DNA of 64,000 nt from an uncultured Clostridia bacterium (GTDB lineage Bacteria; Bacillota; Clostridia; TANB77; CAG-508). This document shows, piece by piece, positions 8,145-16,454 of this stretch. Positions within the stretch are counted from its first letter, which is position 1; every line of letters begins with the position of its first letter. A model generated the notes under the pieces. The model was not told the DNA's origin and did not search any database. It was given only the letters and a program-made list of their open reading frames with translations. Both the position numbers and the translations under genes were made by a program. The stretch lies in the NCBI GenBank assembly GCA_948676835.1, contig CAPOZU010000012.1:1-64000 (forward strand). The letters run 5' to 3'.

Positions 8145-8585
8145 ATGAATTCAGAAACTAAAATTTTAAAAGCTTTAATTTCATTTGTAATACTTTTTTA
8201 TATTATTATGTGTATAGTAGGTTTAGTACTAAATTACTTTTATAAAAATTTAACGGATTTTACTCGAATTGTGTCAATTAATTCAGAATATACAAACTTA
8301 AACTTATATTTTTTAAAAGTAGTAAAGGAAAATGATGTAAAAATAAAAAGTTATGGATTGGTAGATGATGATAATTTAAGCTATTATATTACTTTTGAAA
8401 ATGAAGATGGAACAACAAATACATTTATAAAAGTAGGTAATATAATCTATTTAAATAATATTAAAATATGCAATAATGTAGAATCATTTAAAATCATTGT
8501 TGATAAAACATTAAAAACAAGTATTTCTGTAGAAGCAATTATTTTAGGAAATGTTTATTCATCTCAATATGTTATTTCAAATTAA
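8145..8585 (+). CDS. Single-pass membrane protein, 146 aa
   Basis: An N-terminal hydrophobic helix (about residues 10-32) follows a short polar stretch, and a 110-residue exported beta-rich domain completes the protein. The size and layout resemble pseudopilins or exported sensor domains, but there is no prepilin cleavage motif (no Gly before the helix or Glu at +5), so I leave it unassigned. The ribosome site is weak (AAAGAGTG). The hydrolase-like gene follows after 14 bp, suggesting joint function at the membrane. Confidence 0.55.
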   Translation: MNSETKILKALISFVILFYIIMCIVGLVLNYFYKNLTDFTRIVSINSEYTNLNLYFLKVVKENDVKIKSYGLVDDDNLSYYITFENEDGTTNTFIKVGNIIYLNNIKICNNVESFKIIVDKTLKTSISVEAIILGNVYSSQYVISN

Positions 8586-8599
8586 GGAGACAAAAGAAA

Positions 8600-9895
8600 A
8601 TGGTAAATAAGATATTTTTAAAAATATTTGGAGTATTAGACATAATAAAAGATTTCTTAGTAGCATGGGGATTAAAGATTCTAATAGTTATTTTTGCTCT
8701 TGTTATTATGCATAATGTAATAAAAATAGGTGAAATATCATCTAGATATCAAGGAAAATATAAAACTTTAACTCCAATATATGAAGACGAGAAAAAATTT
8801 ATGAACTATTATGAAGAAGGAGAAGGACCTACAGTAGTCATTCTTCCAGAATTTGGTTCACAATCACCTGTAACACAATATAAAACAATAGTAGATAGCT
8901 TAAAAGATTCATATAGAGTTGTTGTAGTTGAATATTTTGGATATGGATTTAGTATGTCTATGAGTAAACATGAAAGGCTTAATGATGTTATAGTAGAGGA
9001 AATAATAAAATTATTAGACTATAGACAAATATCAGGACCATATACATTAATTGCAGCAGATACATCAAGTATTTATGCAATGCGTTTCCAACAAAAATAT
9101 CCTGAATTAGTGACATCAATAATTTCAATAGATAGTGTTTATCCAGCAGAATATAATGATTATTATCGTATGGACAAGATTAGAGATAGAATATCAAATG
9201 TTAATTTAACATCAATATGGGAACTAACAGGATTTGAGAGAATTTTAAGTTATGTCTCACCACAGACTTTTTATATAGATAAAATGAAAGACTTACCAAA
9301 TAATTATACAAAAGAAGAAATTTCTGTATATAGAAATAGAATTGGAAGTGCTTATTTAACTAGAACAATGGTAAGAGAAATTAATAAATTAGAAGAAAAT
9401 ATTAAACAAATGAAAGACTATACTTATCCAAGCCATTTGCCTGTTCTACAAATCCTATCAAGTGAGAAAAAAGACATTTATGAATATGCAAAAAACAGTG
9501 GAGAGTCTAAAGTAAATTTAGTTGATTTAGCACAAGGAGTAATTACTAACAGTAGAATTCAAGGAATAAATGTTGTAAAAGGCGATGATCAGATGTTACA
9601 ACTTTCTAATCCAACAGGAGTAACATTAGCAATAAGAAACTTTTTAGCAGGTTATTATGAATTCGATAGTTTTAGTAATAATATTAGTACTAATGAAAAT
9701 AATACTAATACTAACACAAATACAACTAATGCTGCCACTGAAAATAATACCAATGTTGTGAATGATAATACTATCATAGGCAATAACAGTGTAAATGCTA
9801 CAGTAACTAATACGACAACAAATTCTTCAACAGTTAATTCAAGTAACAATACATCAAATACTAGTAAAGAAGTTTTTCAAGTTGAATTAGACTAA
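8600..9895 (+). CDS. Membrane-anchored alpha/beta hydrolase-fold protein, probably inactive
   Basis: 431 aa. One membrane helix (about residues 22-38) is followed by an alpha/beta-hydrolase fold: VVILPEFGSQSP aligns with the oxyanion-hole strand, VVVVEYFGYGFS with the next strand, and YAMRFQQKYPELVTSIISIDS with the helix after the nucleophile. At the nucleophile elbow the usual G-x-S-x-G is AADTS (152-156), placing Asp154 where Ser belongs, and the catalytic His position near the C-terminus is Gln331 (GDDQMLQLSNP). The last 75 residues are an Asn/Thr/Ser-rich disordered tail. The fold is a confident call; loss of hydrolase activity is inferred. It may act as a binding or scaffold protein on the cell surface. 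Confidence 0.75.
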   Translation: MVNKIFLKIFGVLDIIKDFLVAWGLKILIVIFALVIMHNVIKIGEISSRYQGKYKTLTPIYEDEKKFMNYYEEGEGPTVVILPEFGSQSPVTQYKTIVDSLKDSYRVVVVEYFGYGFSMSMSKHERLNDVIVEEIIKLLDYRQISGPYTLIAADTSSIYAMRFQQKYPELVTSIISIDSVYPAEYNDYYRMDKIRDRISNVNLTSIWELTGFERILSYVSPQTFYIDKMKDLPNNYTKEEISVYRNRIGSAYLTRTMVREINKLEENIKQMKDYTYPSHLPVLQILSSEKKDIYEYAKNSGESKVNLVDLAQGVITNSRIQGINVVKGDDQMLQLSNPTGVTLAIRNFLAGYYEFDSFSNNISTNENNTNTNTNTTNAATENNTNVVNDNTIIGNNSVNATVTNTTTNSSTVNSSNNTSNTSKEVFQVELD

Positions 9896-9930
9896 TATTT
9901 TCTTAAGATACTAAAGCGGAAGGAAAAAAT

Positions 9931-11262
9931 ATGATAGAAGAACTTATGCAAAAAGTAAAAGAATCTAAAGAAAAGAATTCTTTACTTTACAAGAAAACAG
10001 GTTTAGAGCAAAGGCGTAAAGAATTAGAAGCCCAGAGAAGTGAAATTGAAAAACAAATAGAAGAATTACATTATGTTAAACCTAGAAATTCTATTGCAAA
10101 AAGAATTACAGATTTCTTTAATAGAACTTTTAGAAACGTAAAGTATCTAGAAGGACAAACTCTAGAAGCAACATATAATGAATTAAATGATAAAGATACA
10201 GCATTATATGAAGAAATACATGATATATTTGAAGAAATTAGAGGAATAGATAGTAGTAGCATTGAAAGGGAGAAACAGGATTTTGAACAATTTAATGAAA
10301 CAATGCAGAGTCCAACTAAATCTGTAGAATACTTATTACAACATTATCCTGAGCTAAAAGGTAAAAAGGAATTTATGCTTGAGGCAGTAAGTATAGATCC
10401 ATTAAAAATTTTGGAAGATCAGACAAATAATCCAGAAGTATATAAAAAATATATGCAAGAAGTATTAAAAAAGATTCAAGACACTAATAGAGATGATATG
10501 AATAAAACTATACAAACATATGATATAGTAATCAAGGAAATAGAAAATCCAAATCAGCCAGAAAGCGGAAAATACAAAATACCTCAAAAATATCTATTTG
10601 AAGGAATACGAATTTCAGCATCACTTATAAAAGATAAAGGTGGGATAGATAATTTATTAAGTAGTTATATGGCACAAGAAAAACCTTTTTTAGGTATTAG
10701 TGGTGAAGGACATGGAATGGTTGGTGAAAATAACAATTTAGAAAGTTATATAAGATATGATTGTACATTACCTTTTGAATATGGAACATCATTAGAAAAT
10801 TTATATAATACAGAAAATTATATGTTGATACAGCATAAATTTGATCCAAATTCTCAATCTGGAAAAGAAAAGTTAAACAATGTGTTTATAGAAGGAAAAA
10901 GAGAATCTACCTATCAAGAGCAAGGAAATAGAGATTTGGAATATACTTTTAATGGCCAATTTTCTAGATGTGGGTTCTGTGGTTTTCTTTATAACGGAGA
11001 ATCATCTAGAGTAATGGCATTAATTCCTAAAAAGGCATTAGATCACAATAGTAATATACCACTTTGGGGAAGTGACGAAATAGGAGGACCATCATATTTA
11101 TTACCTGAATATATAGTTGGAATTGAAGATCAAAATCATTCATTTACAGGTAATACCATTCCAAAAGAAGAAAGAAAACAATATAAATATCAATATAAAA
11201 ATAACGGAAAAGAGCCTATATCAGTAGAAAAAGATCATCAGGTTGACGATGATGCAAGATAA
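9931..11262 (+). CDS. Coiled-coil N-terminal hypothetical protein, 443 aa
   Basis: No signal peptide. Residues 1-45 form a charged coiled coil (many Lys/Glu heptads), 60-120 are helical, and 200-420 form a globular domain with conserved-looking Gly and aromatic clusters (LGISGEGHGM, CGFCGFLYNG, and LWGSDEIGGPSYLLPEYIVG near 370-395). The C-terminal block, ending in a motif of the type Y-L-L-P-E-Y-I-V-G, resembles the closing strands of some effector or ADP-ribosyltransferase-like domains, but I cannot confirm a family. It starts 35 bp after the hydrolase-like gene with GCGGAAGGA upstream, so the three genes 8145-11262 are likely one unit. Confidence 0.6.
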   Translation: MIEELMQKVKESKEKNSLLYKKTGLEQRRKELEAQRSEIEKQIEELHYVKPRNSIAKRITDFFNRTFRNVKYLEGQTLEATYNELNDKDTALYEEIHDIFEEIRGIDSSSIEREKQDFEQFNETMQSPTKSVEYLLQHYPELKGKKEFMLEAVSIDPLKILEDQTNNPEVYKKYMQEVLKKIQDTNRDDMNKTIQTYDIVIKEIENPNQPESGKYKIPQKYLFEGIRISASLIKDKGGIDNLLSSYMAQEKPFLGISGEGHGMVGENNNLESYIRYDCTLPFEYGTSLENLYNTENYMLIQHKFDPNSQSGKEKLNNVFIEGKRESTYQEQGNRDLEYTFNGQFSRCGFCGFLYNGESSRVMALIPKKALDHNSNIPLWGSDEIGGPSYLLPEYIVGIEDQNHSFTGNTIPKEERKQYKYQYKNNGKEPISVEKDHQVDDDAR

Positions 11263-11274
11263 TATTTAATATAA

Positions 11275-11307
11275 GGAAAGTGGAGAAAACTCTACTTTCT
11301 TTTTTAT
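11275..11307 (+). terminator. Rho-independent terminator
   Basis: Stem GAAAGTGGAG / CTCTACTTTC with an AAAA loop, then TTTTTTATTT. Confidence 0.85.
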
Positions 11308-11337
11308 TTAAACATATAGTTTTACATTTACATAAAG

Positions 11338-11369
11338 TTGACAAAACTTTTAAAATATAGTATTCTATA
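11338..11369 (+). promoter_or_regulatory. Promoter and possible operator of the metal importer
   Basis: TTGACA at 11338-11343, a 17-bp spacer and TATTCT at 11361-11366. The inverted repeat TATAG-TATT-CTATA (11356-11369) overlaps the -10 and could bind a Fur/Zur-type repressor. It is not a textbook Zur or AdcR box, so the operator call is weak. Confidence 0.5.
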
Positions 11370-11398
11370 ATATGCAATAAATAAAAAAAGAGGGATTT

Positions 11399-12391
11399 AT
11401 GAGAAAGAAAATAACAGCTTTAATTAGCTTTTTAATTTTGATAATTGTAATGGTTGTTATAGTAATATGTTTTAAATCAGAATCTGTAATAAAAGACAAT
11501 AGTAAACTTCAAATAGTTGCAACACTATTTCCACAATATGATTTTGCAAAACAAATTGTAGGAGATAGAGCAAATGTCAAATTATTATTAAATTCTGGAG
11601 TTGAAACACATCACTATGAACCAACAGCCAAAGATATGATAACAATTTTGAATAATTCAGATATATTTTTATATACTGGAACAAATTTAGAACCATGGAC
11701 AGAAAAAATAGTGTCAAGTATAGAAGAAACGGAATGCAAAGCAGTAGATATCTCTAAAAACATAGATTTAATAACAATAGAAGAATTTGAAGAAAAACAC
11801 ATTAATTCTGAAATTGTTTATGAAGAGCATAAAGAACATAATCATGAAGGACATGGACATGATGAACATGAAGAAATGTATGATGAGCATATATGGTTAA
11901 ATCCGAAAAATGCAATAATCATGCTTGACAATATATTAGAAGAACTTTGTAATATTGACCCACAGAATGCAGAATACTATAAGCAGAATGCAACAGAATA
12001 CAAGAATAAAATTTTAGAAACAGATAAAAAATTAAAAGAAATAATAGAAAATTCTGAAAGAAAAGAAATTGCAGTAGGCGGAGAATTTGCCTATAGCTAT
12101 CTTGTAGAAGAATATGGATTAAATTTTGTAACTGTATATACAAATTGTGGTGAAGGAGAAGATCCAAGTATCACAAAAGTAAAATCAGTTATTGATTATA
12201 TAAATAATCATAAAATACCTGCAGTTTATTATGAAGAATTAAGTGTTGGAACTGTTGCAAAAATGATAGCAGAAGAAACTGAAGCAGAGCCACTAGTATT
12301 ATATTCAATTCATAATGGAAATCCAGAAGAGGATACATATGTATCATTAATGAATAAAAATATAGAAAATTTAGAAAAAGGATTAAAATAA
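11399..12391 (+). CDS. Zn/Mn ABC transporter substrate-binding protein (cluster A-I)
   Basis: 330-aa metal-binding lipoprotein-like receptor with an N-terminal membrane segment (about 7-24). Family marks are VATLFPQYDFAKQIVGD, the first ligand His in VETHHYEPTAKDM, and the second in DEHIWLNPKNA. A His/Glu-rich loop (about residues 138-160, HNHEGHGHDEHEE) is typical of zinc receptors. The third ligand position is Glu229 (GGEFAYSYL), the state found in Mn-type receptors such as PsaA, where zinc receptors have His, and the usual C-terminal Asp ligand is not obvious. Metal choice is therefore ambiguous. It leads a three-gene importer operon. Confidence 0.85.
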   Translation: MRKKITALISFLILIIVMVVIVICFKSESVIKDNSKLQIVATLFPQYDFAKQIVGDRANVKLLLNSGVETHHYEPTAKDMITILNNSDIFLYTGTNLEPWTEKIVSSIEETECKAVDISKNIDLITIEEFEEKHINSEIVYEEHKEHNHEGHGHDEHEEMYDEHIWLNPKNAIIMLDNILEELCNIDPQNAEYYKQNATEYKNKILETDKKLKEIIENSERKEIAVGGEFAYSYLVEEYGLNFVTVYTNCGEGEDPSITKVKSVIDYINNHKIPAVYYEELSVGTVAKMIAEETEAEPLVLYSIHNGNPEEDTYVSLMNKNIENLEKGLK

Positions 12392-12392
12392 A

Positions 12393-13055
12393 ATGACTAT
12401 ATTAGAAGTAGAAAAATTAAAAGTTTCATACTCAAATCATATTGCTCTTGATGATATCAATTTTAAAATTGAAGAGGGAGAATATGTTTGTTTAGTAGGT
12501 GAAAATGGTTCAGGGAAAAGTACATTAGTAAAAACAATTGTAGGACTATTAAAACCTGATGAAGGAAAAGTAAGTGTAAATATTTCATTAGACGAGGTAT
12601 CTTATTTATCACAAACAAACTTGAAAGATTTAGATTTTCCTGCAACATCAAAAGAAATAATAATGTCTGGAGTACAAAAACACAATAAGCTTCCATTTTA
12701 CACCAAAAAAGATAAAGAACTTTATAAAGAAATCGTACAAAAATTAAAAATCGAAGATCTTCAATACAAAAGAATTGGAGATTTATCAGGTGGTCAAAAA
12801 CAAAGAGTACTAATAGCAAGAGCATTAATAAGAGAGCCAAAACTTTTAATATTGGATGAACCAGCAACTGGTCTTGATTATAATATAACAAAAGAGCTTT
12901 ATAAAATATTAGAACATGAAAATAAAGAAAATAAAATGACAATAATAATGGCAACACACGATTTAGATGAAATAAACGAAATAAAACCTAGAATAATATC
13001 TTTAGCAAAAACAGTTAAATATGATGGAAATATTGAAGGTTGGAAAGGATTTTAG
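12393..13055 (+). CDS. Metal ABC transporter ATP-binding protein
   Basis: 220-aa ABC ATPase. Walker A is GENGSGKST (about 37-45), the signature is LSGGQKQR, Walker B is LLILDEPATGLD, and the H-loop His lies in MATHDLDE. It powers import of the metal delivered by the upstream receptor. Its ATG follows the receptor stop by one base and the permease ATG follows 3 bp after its own stop, so the three genes are translationally coupled. Short for a ZnuC-type subunit, with no C-terminal extension. Confidence 0.93.
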   Translation: MTILEVEKLKVSYSNHIALDDINFKIEEGEYVCLVGENGSGKSTLVKTIVGLLKPDEGKVSVNISLDEVSYLSQTNLKDLDFPATSKEIIMSGVQKHNKLPFYTKKDKELYKEIVQKLKIEDLQYKRIGDLSGGQKQRVLIARALIREPKLLILDEPATGLDYNITKELYKILEHENKENKMTIIMATHDLDEINEIKPRIISLAKTVKYDGNIEGWKGF

Positions 13056-13058
13056 AAA

Positions 13059-13874
13059 ATGGGAGAAATATTAAATTTATTATCTTACACATTTATGCAA
13101 AGAGCAGTTCTTTGTGGAATTGCAATATCTTTTTCAGCAGCTTTAATAGGAGTAATACTTACTTTAAAAAATTACTCAATGATAGGTCATGGTCTTGGAG
13201 AAGTAGGATTTGCAGCAATATGTTTAGCAGTTGCACTAGGATTTTCACCAATTGCATTTTCAATTCCAATAGTAATAATTGCAGCAATAGTAATAATGTT
13301 TATAAGCCAAAGAAAAGGAGAATCAGCAGATATAATAATCGCACTTGTTGCAACAGGAGCACTTGCTTTGGGAGTAATAATAACATCGTTTACAAGTGGA
13401 TTTGGAACAGATAGTTATAATTATATGTTTGGAAGTATTTTAACAATGACAAAATCTGATGTTATTTTAAGTATAGTACTTACAATACTTTCAATTGGAA
13501 TATACATAGTATTTTATAATAGATTATTTTTAATAACATTTGATGAAAAATATGCAAAATCATGTGGAATTAACGTATCAGTATATCAATTTTTAATAGC
13601 ATTAATAACAGCTTTAGTAGTTGTTGTAGGAATGAGAATGATGGGAACATTATTAATATCAAGTTTAATAGTATTTCCAGCAATTATTGCAAAAAAATTT
13701 ACAACAAGTTTTAAAGGATTAGTAGTAATGTCTGTTTTAACATCAATAATATGTTTTTTAATAGGAATATTTGTATCATTCTTTTTAAATATGCCAACAG
13801 GAGCAGGAATTGTTTTTGTATATATTGTACTTTTAGCAATAAGCTCAATATGTTGCAAGCTTGCAAGAATTTAA
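13059..13874 (+). CDS. Metal ABC transporter permease
   Basis: 271-aa ABC-3 family membrane protein with about eight hydrophobic segments over its whole length. GHGLGEVGFAAICLAVALG (residues 42-60) is the conserved region near the coupling helix, and the later MRMMGTLLISSLIVFPAIIAK motif is characteristic of ZnuB/MntB proteins. It forms the homodimeric channel of the importer. A terminator follows 11 bp after the stop. Confidence 0.93.
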   Translation: MGEILNLLSYTFMQRAVLCGIAISFSAALIGVILTLKNYSMIGHGLGEVGFAAICLAVALGFSPIAFSIPIVIIAAIVIMFISQRKGESADIIIALVATGALALGVIITSFTSGFGTDSYNYMFGSILTMTKSDVILSIVLTILSIGIYIVFYNRLFLITFDEKYAKSCGINVSVYQFLIALITALVVVVGMRMMGTLLISSLIVFPAIIAKKFTTSFKGLVVMSVLTSIICFLIGIFVSFFLNMPTGAGIVFVYIVLLAISSICCKLARI

Positions 13875-13885
13875 TAAAATAAGTT

Positions 13886-13921
13886 GAAGCCGTTAACGCA
13901 TTTAGCGCTAACGGCTTCTTT
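13886..13921 (+). terminator. Terminator after the metal importer
   Basis: 14-bp stem (GAAGCCGTTAACGC / GCGCTAACGGCTTC, one mismatch), loop ATTTA, followed by TTTG. It lies between convergent genes and may serve both. Confidence 0.8.
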
Positions 13922-13940
13922 GAATAGCAAAGATTTACTA

Positions 13941-14324
13941 TTAATTACTTTTATTGGACTCTTCTACGTTTCTCCATGCAAATATGAGAGCAAGGAAAAA
14001 GATGAAAGAAAAAATTGTTGAACTGACAGTGAGCTTAGTTAACCAATCTCTTTCAGTACGTACAAATGCTATTAATGCTGATTCAATCAGGATAACAACA
14101 TCAATACTTACTATGATTTGAATGACTGATACTTTTTTCATACCATCTTTTTTTAGGTCCTCTATCGATATTATGAACAATAGCGAAAATGACGATAGAG
14201 CCAAAAAGAGAGGAATCGAAACAATAAAATAGTCAGGAAGCAAGAGCCAGTTTGTCAGGGAAATAATAAAAGCGACTACAAAAGAGAGCACTAAATCCCG
14301 TTTCCAATGATTTCGTAATTTCAT
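13941..14324 (-). CDS. Four-helix membrane protein of foreign composition
   Basis: 127 aa with four hydrophobic segments (about 11-28, 36-56, 68-88, 100-118) and a short Lys/Asp connector, the layout of small integral membrane proteins of unknown function. The ATG at 14324 is chosen because AGAAGGAG sits 8 nt upstream; the GTG at 14333 would overlap that site. Its codon use (CGG, GCT, CTC) differs from the native genes, and it has its own promoter, so it is probably another single-gene acquisition. No function proposed. Confidence 0.6.
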   Translation of the reverse strand: MKLRNHWKRDLVLSFVVAFIISLTNWLLLPDYFIVSIPLFLALSSFSLLFIISIEDLKKDGMKKVSVIQIIVSIDVVILIESALIAFVRTERDWLTKLTVSSTIFSFIFFLALIFAWRNVEESNKSN

Positions 14325-14393
14325 GACATACACTCCTTCTAAAATTATTTAGATTTTGCTTGGTACATGACATCGGTATATTTGCTGTGAAAT

Positions 14394-14422
14394 ATTATAT
14401 CACAACTTTATGTAAAGAACAA
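14394..14422 (-). promoter_or_regulatory. Promoter of the 13941-14324 gene
   Basis: On the minus strand TTGTTC (14422-14417), a 17-bp spacer and TATAAT (14399-14394) with an extended -10 TGA. Confidence 0.55.
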
Positions 14423-14431
14423 GTTTAGTAG

Positions 14432-14459
14432 TTGATTTTTCAAGCATTAATGTTATAAT
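14432..14459 (+). promoter_or_regulatory. Promoter of the LD-carboxypeptidase gene
   Basis: TTGATT at 14432-14437, a 16-bp spacer and TATAAT at 14454-14459, 23 bp before the ATG. It is back to back with the divergent promoter at 14394-14422. Confidence 0.6.
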
Positions 14460-14482
14460 GGAAAAAGTAAAGGGGGAATTTT

Positions 14483-15469
14483 ATGATACCAGAAAAATTA
14501 AAAGCAGGAGACGAAGTTAGAGTTATTGCACCATCTAGAAGTATGGTTATATTAGGAGAAGATTGTAAGAAAATAGCAACTCAAAAGTTAGAAGCTTTAG
14601 GATTAAAAGTTACATTTGGAAAATATGTAATGGAAGCTGATAGTGATTATTTATGCACATCTGTAGAACATAGAGCAGAAGACTTAAATGAAGCATTTAG
14701 AGATAAAAATGTAAAAGCAATATTAACAGTAATAGGTGGATTTAACTCTAATCAAATTTTAGATTTTATAGATTATGAGGTAATTAAACAAAATCCAAAA
14801 ATCTTTTGTGGATTTTCAGATATAACAGCACTTTCAAATGCAATACATGCAAAAACAGGATTAGTAACATATTCAGGACCACATTATTCAAGTTTTGGAA
14901 TGCTAAAGGGATTTGAATATGAATTAGAATATTTCAAAAAAATGTTTTTTCAGGAAGAAGAATTTGAAATTGAAAGCTCAAAAGAGTGGAGTGATGATGC
15001 TTGGTTTATTGACCAAGAAAACAGAGAATTTATTCCAAATGAAGGAATGTATATAATAAATGAAGGAAATGCAGAAGGCGATATTATAGGTGGAAATCTT
15101 TGCACATTAAACTTATTACAAGGAACAGAATATATGCCTAATGTCGAAGGAAAAGTACTATTTTTAGAAGATGATGGAATGGCAGGAGATGCATACTTAA
15201 CAACATTTGATAGAGATTTACAATCATTAATTCATACAAAAGAATTCAAAAATGTAAAAGCAATTGTTTTAGGAAGAAATCAAAAAGGTTGCAATATGAC
15301 AAAAGAAAAATGGATAAAACTAATTAAAAACAAACCAGAATTAAAAGATATTCCAGTAATAGCAGGAGCAGATTTTGGACATACAACACCAATATTTACA
15401 TTTCCAATTGGAGGACATGCAAAATTAGAAGCCATTGCTGGAAAAATAAAATTGACTATAAAAGGGTAA
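14483..15469 (+). CDS. LD-carboxypeptidase / MccF-like S66 serine peptidase
   Basis: 328-aa peptidase of family S66, which either trims murein tetrapeptides between L- and D-residues or, as MccF, inactivates microcin C-type antibiotics. The nucleophile Ser112 sits in CGFSDITAL, preceded by the conserved VIGGFNSNQILDFIDY. Glu in LFLEDDG and His in DFGHTTPIFTFPIG complete the expected triad. The residue pattern ITAL with a long central insertion is closer to the MccF-like side, so an immunity role is possible. GGGGG precedes the ATG. Confidence 0.85.
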   Translation: MIPEKLKAGDEVRVIAPSRSMVILGEDCKKIATQKLEALGLKVTFGKYVMEADSDYLCTSVEHRAEDLNEAFRDKNVKAILTVIGGFNSNQILDFIDYEVIKQNPKIFCGFSDITALSNAIHAKTGLVTYSGPHYSSFGMLKGFEYELEYFKKMFFQEEEFEIESSKEWSDDAWFIDQENREFIPNEGMYIINEGNAEGDIIGGNLCTLNLLQGTEYMPNVEGKVLFLEDDGMAGDAYLTTFDRDLQSLIHTKEFKNVKAIVLGRNQKGCNMTKEKWIKLIKNKPELKDIPVIAGADFGHTTPIFTFPIGGHAKLEAIAGKIKLTIKG

Positions 15470-15502
15470 CATATGTAGAAATATGGACATAGGAGAGAAA
15501 AA

Positions 15503-15913
15503 GTGGTATACGAATTTGAAGTTATAGGAGATATAAAAGGAAAAGCAAGACCAAGAGTAAATACTTATACAGCACAAGCATACACACCAACAAATACAAA
15601 AGATTATGAAATGCTAATAAAACAATATTTTAAGGTAAAATATCCAAGATATGTGCCTTTGGAAAATAGAGTATATGTAAAAATTATAGCACAATTTAAA
15701 ATACCTAAAAACACAAGTAAAAAGTGCACAGAAAGTATGATAGAAGGAAATATATCCCCAACAAAAAAACCAGACATAGATAATATTGTAAAAATTATAT
15801 TAGATGCATTAAATAAAATGGCATTTAAAGACGATAATCAAATTACAAAATTAGAAGTTGAAAAGATATATGGAGAAGAAGAAAAAATAATAGTGAAAGT
15901 AGAAGAGTTCTAA
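15503..15913 (+). CDS. RusA-type Holliday junction resolvase
   Basis: 136-aa RusA family endodeoxyribonuclease. The basic N-terminal KGKARPRVN motif and the metal-binding acidic cluster KKPDIDN (Asp91, Asp93) with Asp101 and KDDNQI (109-113) are all present, so it should cut four-way DNA junctions. The start is GTG at 15503, with AGGAGAG 10 nt upstream. RusA is common in prophages but is also found as a chromosomal gene next to spoIIID-type genes; no other phage gene lies nearby. Confidence 0.88.
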   Translation: MVYEFEVIGDIKGKARPRVNTYTAQAYTPTNTKDYEMLIKQYFKVKYPRYVPLENRVYVKIIAQFKIPKNTSKKCTESMIEGNISPTKKPDIDNIVKIILDALNKMAFKDDNQITKLEVEKIYGEEEKIIVKVEEF

Positions 15914-15916
15914 TAC

Positions 15917-15969
15917 AACCTTCAAGTGAATACACTTTAAAAAAAGTATTCATTTGGAGGTTTTCTTTA
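15917..15969 (+). promoter_or_regulatory. Attenuator-like hairpin whose 3' arm holds the spoIIID ribosome site
   Basis: Arms at 15917-15933 and 15946-15962 pair at 15 of 17 positions. The A-rich loop precedes the second arm and TTCTTTATT follows it, so it looks like an intrinsic terminator for rusA. The second arm contains the GGAGG (15956-15960) that serves the spoIIID ATG at 15972, so the folded form would also hide the ribosome site. Confidence 0.6.
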
Positions 15970-15971
15970 TT

Positions 15972-16250
15972 ATGAGAAATTTATCTATAGAAGAACGTGC
16001 GGTTAAAGTTGCACAATACATAATTGAAACAGAAGATACTGTAAGAGGTGCTGCAAAAAAATTTGGAATAAGTAAAAGTAGCATACATAAAGACGTTAGT
16101 CAAAGACTATTAAATATAAATTATGCATTAGCTATGGAAGTAAGAAAAGTATTAGACAAAAATAAAGCAGAAAGACATATAAGAGGAGGAATGGCAACAA
16201 AATTAAAATATAGTCATATACAAGATGATAGAAAAAGAAATGTGTTTTAA
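15972..16250 (+). CDS. spoIIID: Sporulation transcriptional regulator SpoIIID
   Basis: 92-aa DNA-binding protein of the mother cell, switching gene expression after engulfment. The helix-turn-helix (DTVRGAAKKFGISKSSIHKDVSQRL, split here by position: about residues 23-47) and the basic C-terminal tail (RHIRGGMATKLKYSH) match the family. The ATG at 15972 follows GGAGG by 11 nt; the in-frame TTG at 15954 overlaps that site. Its presence shows that the organism sporulates. Expression may be affected by the hairpin overlapping its ribosome site. Confidence 0.95.
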   Translation: MRNLSIEERAVKVAQYIIETEDTVRGAAKKFGISKSSIHKDVSQRLLNINYALAMEVRKVLDKNKAERHIRGGMATKLKYSHIQDDRKRNVF

Positions 16251-16389
16251 AATTGCCTAAAAATAGCAGTCTTGAAAAGATGTTACAAAAATGAAACAAA
16301 AGTGTAATTCAAAAGATAAAAACAATATTGTAATCTGTGTATCCTTTTGTTTTCAATACTTACACGCAATTATGACAAGATGAGAACTT

Positions 16390-16418
16390 TTGACTTTTAG
16401 ACACTCCTGTGATATAAA
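16390..16418 (+). promoter_or_regulatory. Strong promoter of veg
   Basis: TTGACT at 16390-16395, a 17-bp spacer, and TATAAA at 16413-16418 preceded by TGTGA (extended -10). The veg promoter is also strong in Bacillus. Confidence 0.7.
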
Positions 16419-16454
16419 AAATACATCAAAGCGAAAGATGTAGGTGATTGGAAA

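Noticed and set aside
11300..11398. Riboswitch in the metal importer leader
   Set aside because: No conserved RNA core or terminator is present between the promoter and the start codon.
12463..12957. 164-aa open frame on the minus strand inside the ABC ATPase gene
   Set aside because: It is the antisense of a conserved ATPase, rich in Leu and Phe, without a ribosome site.
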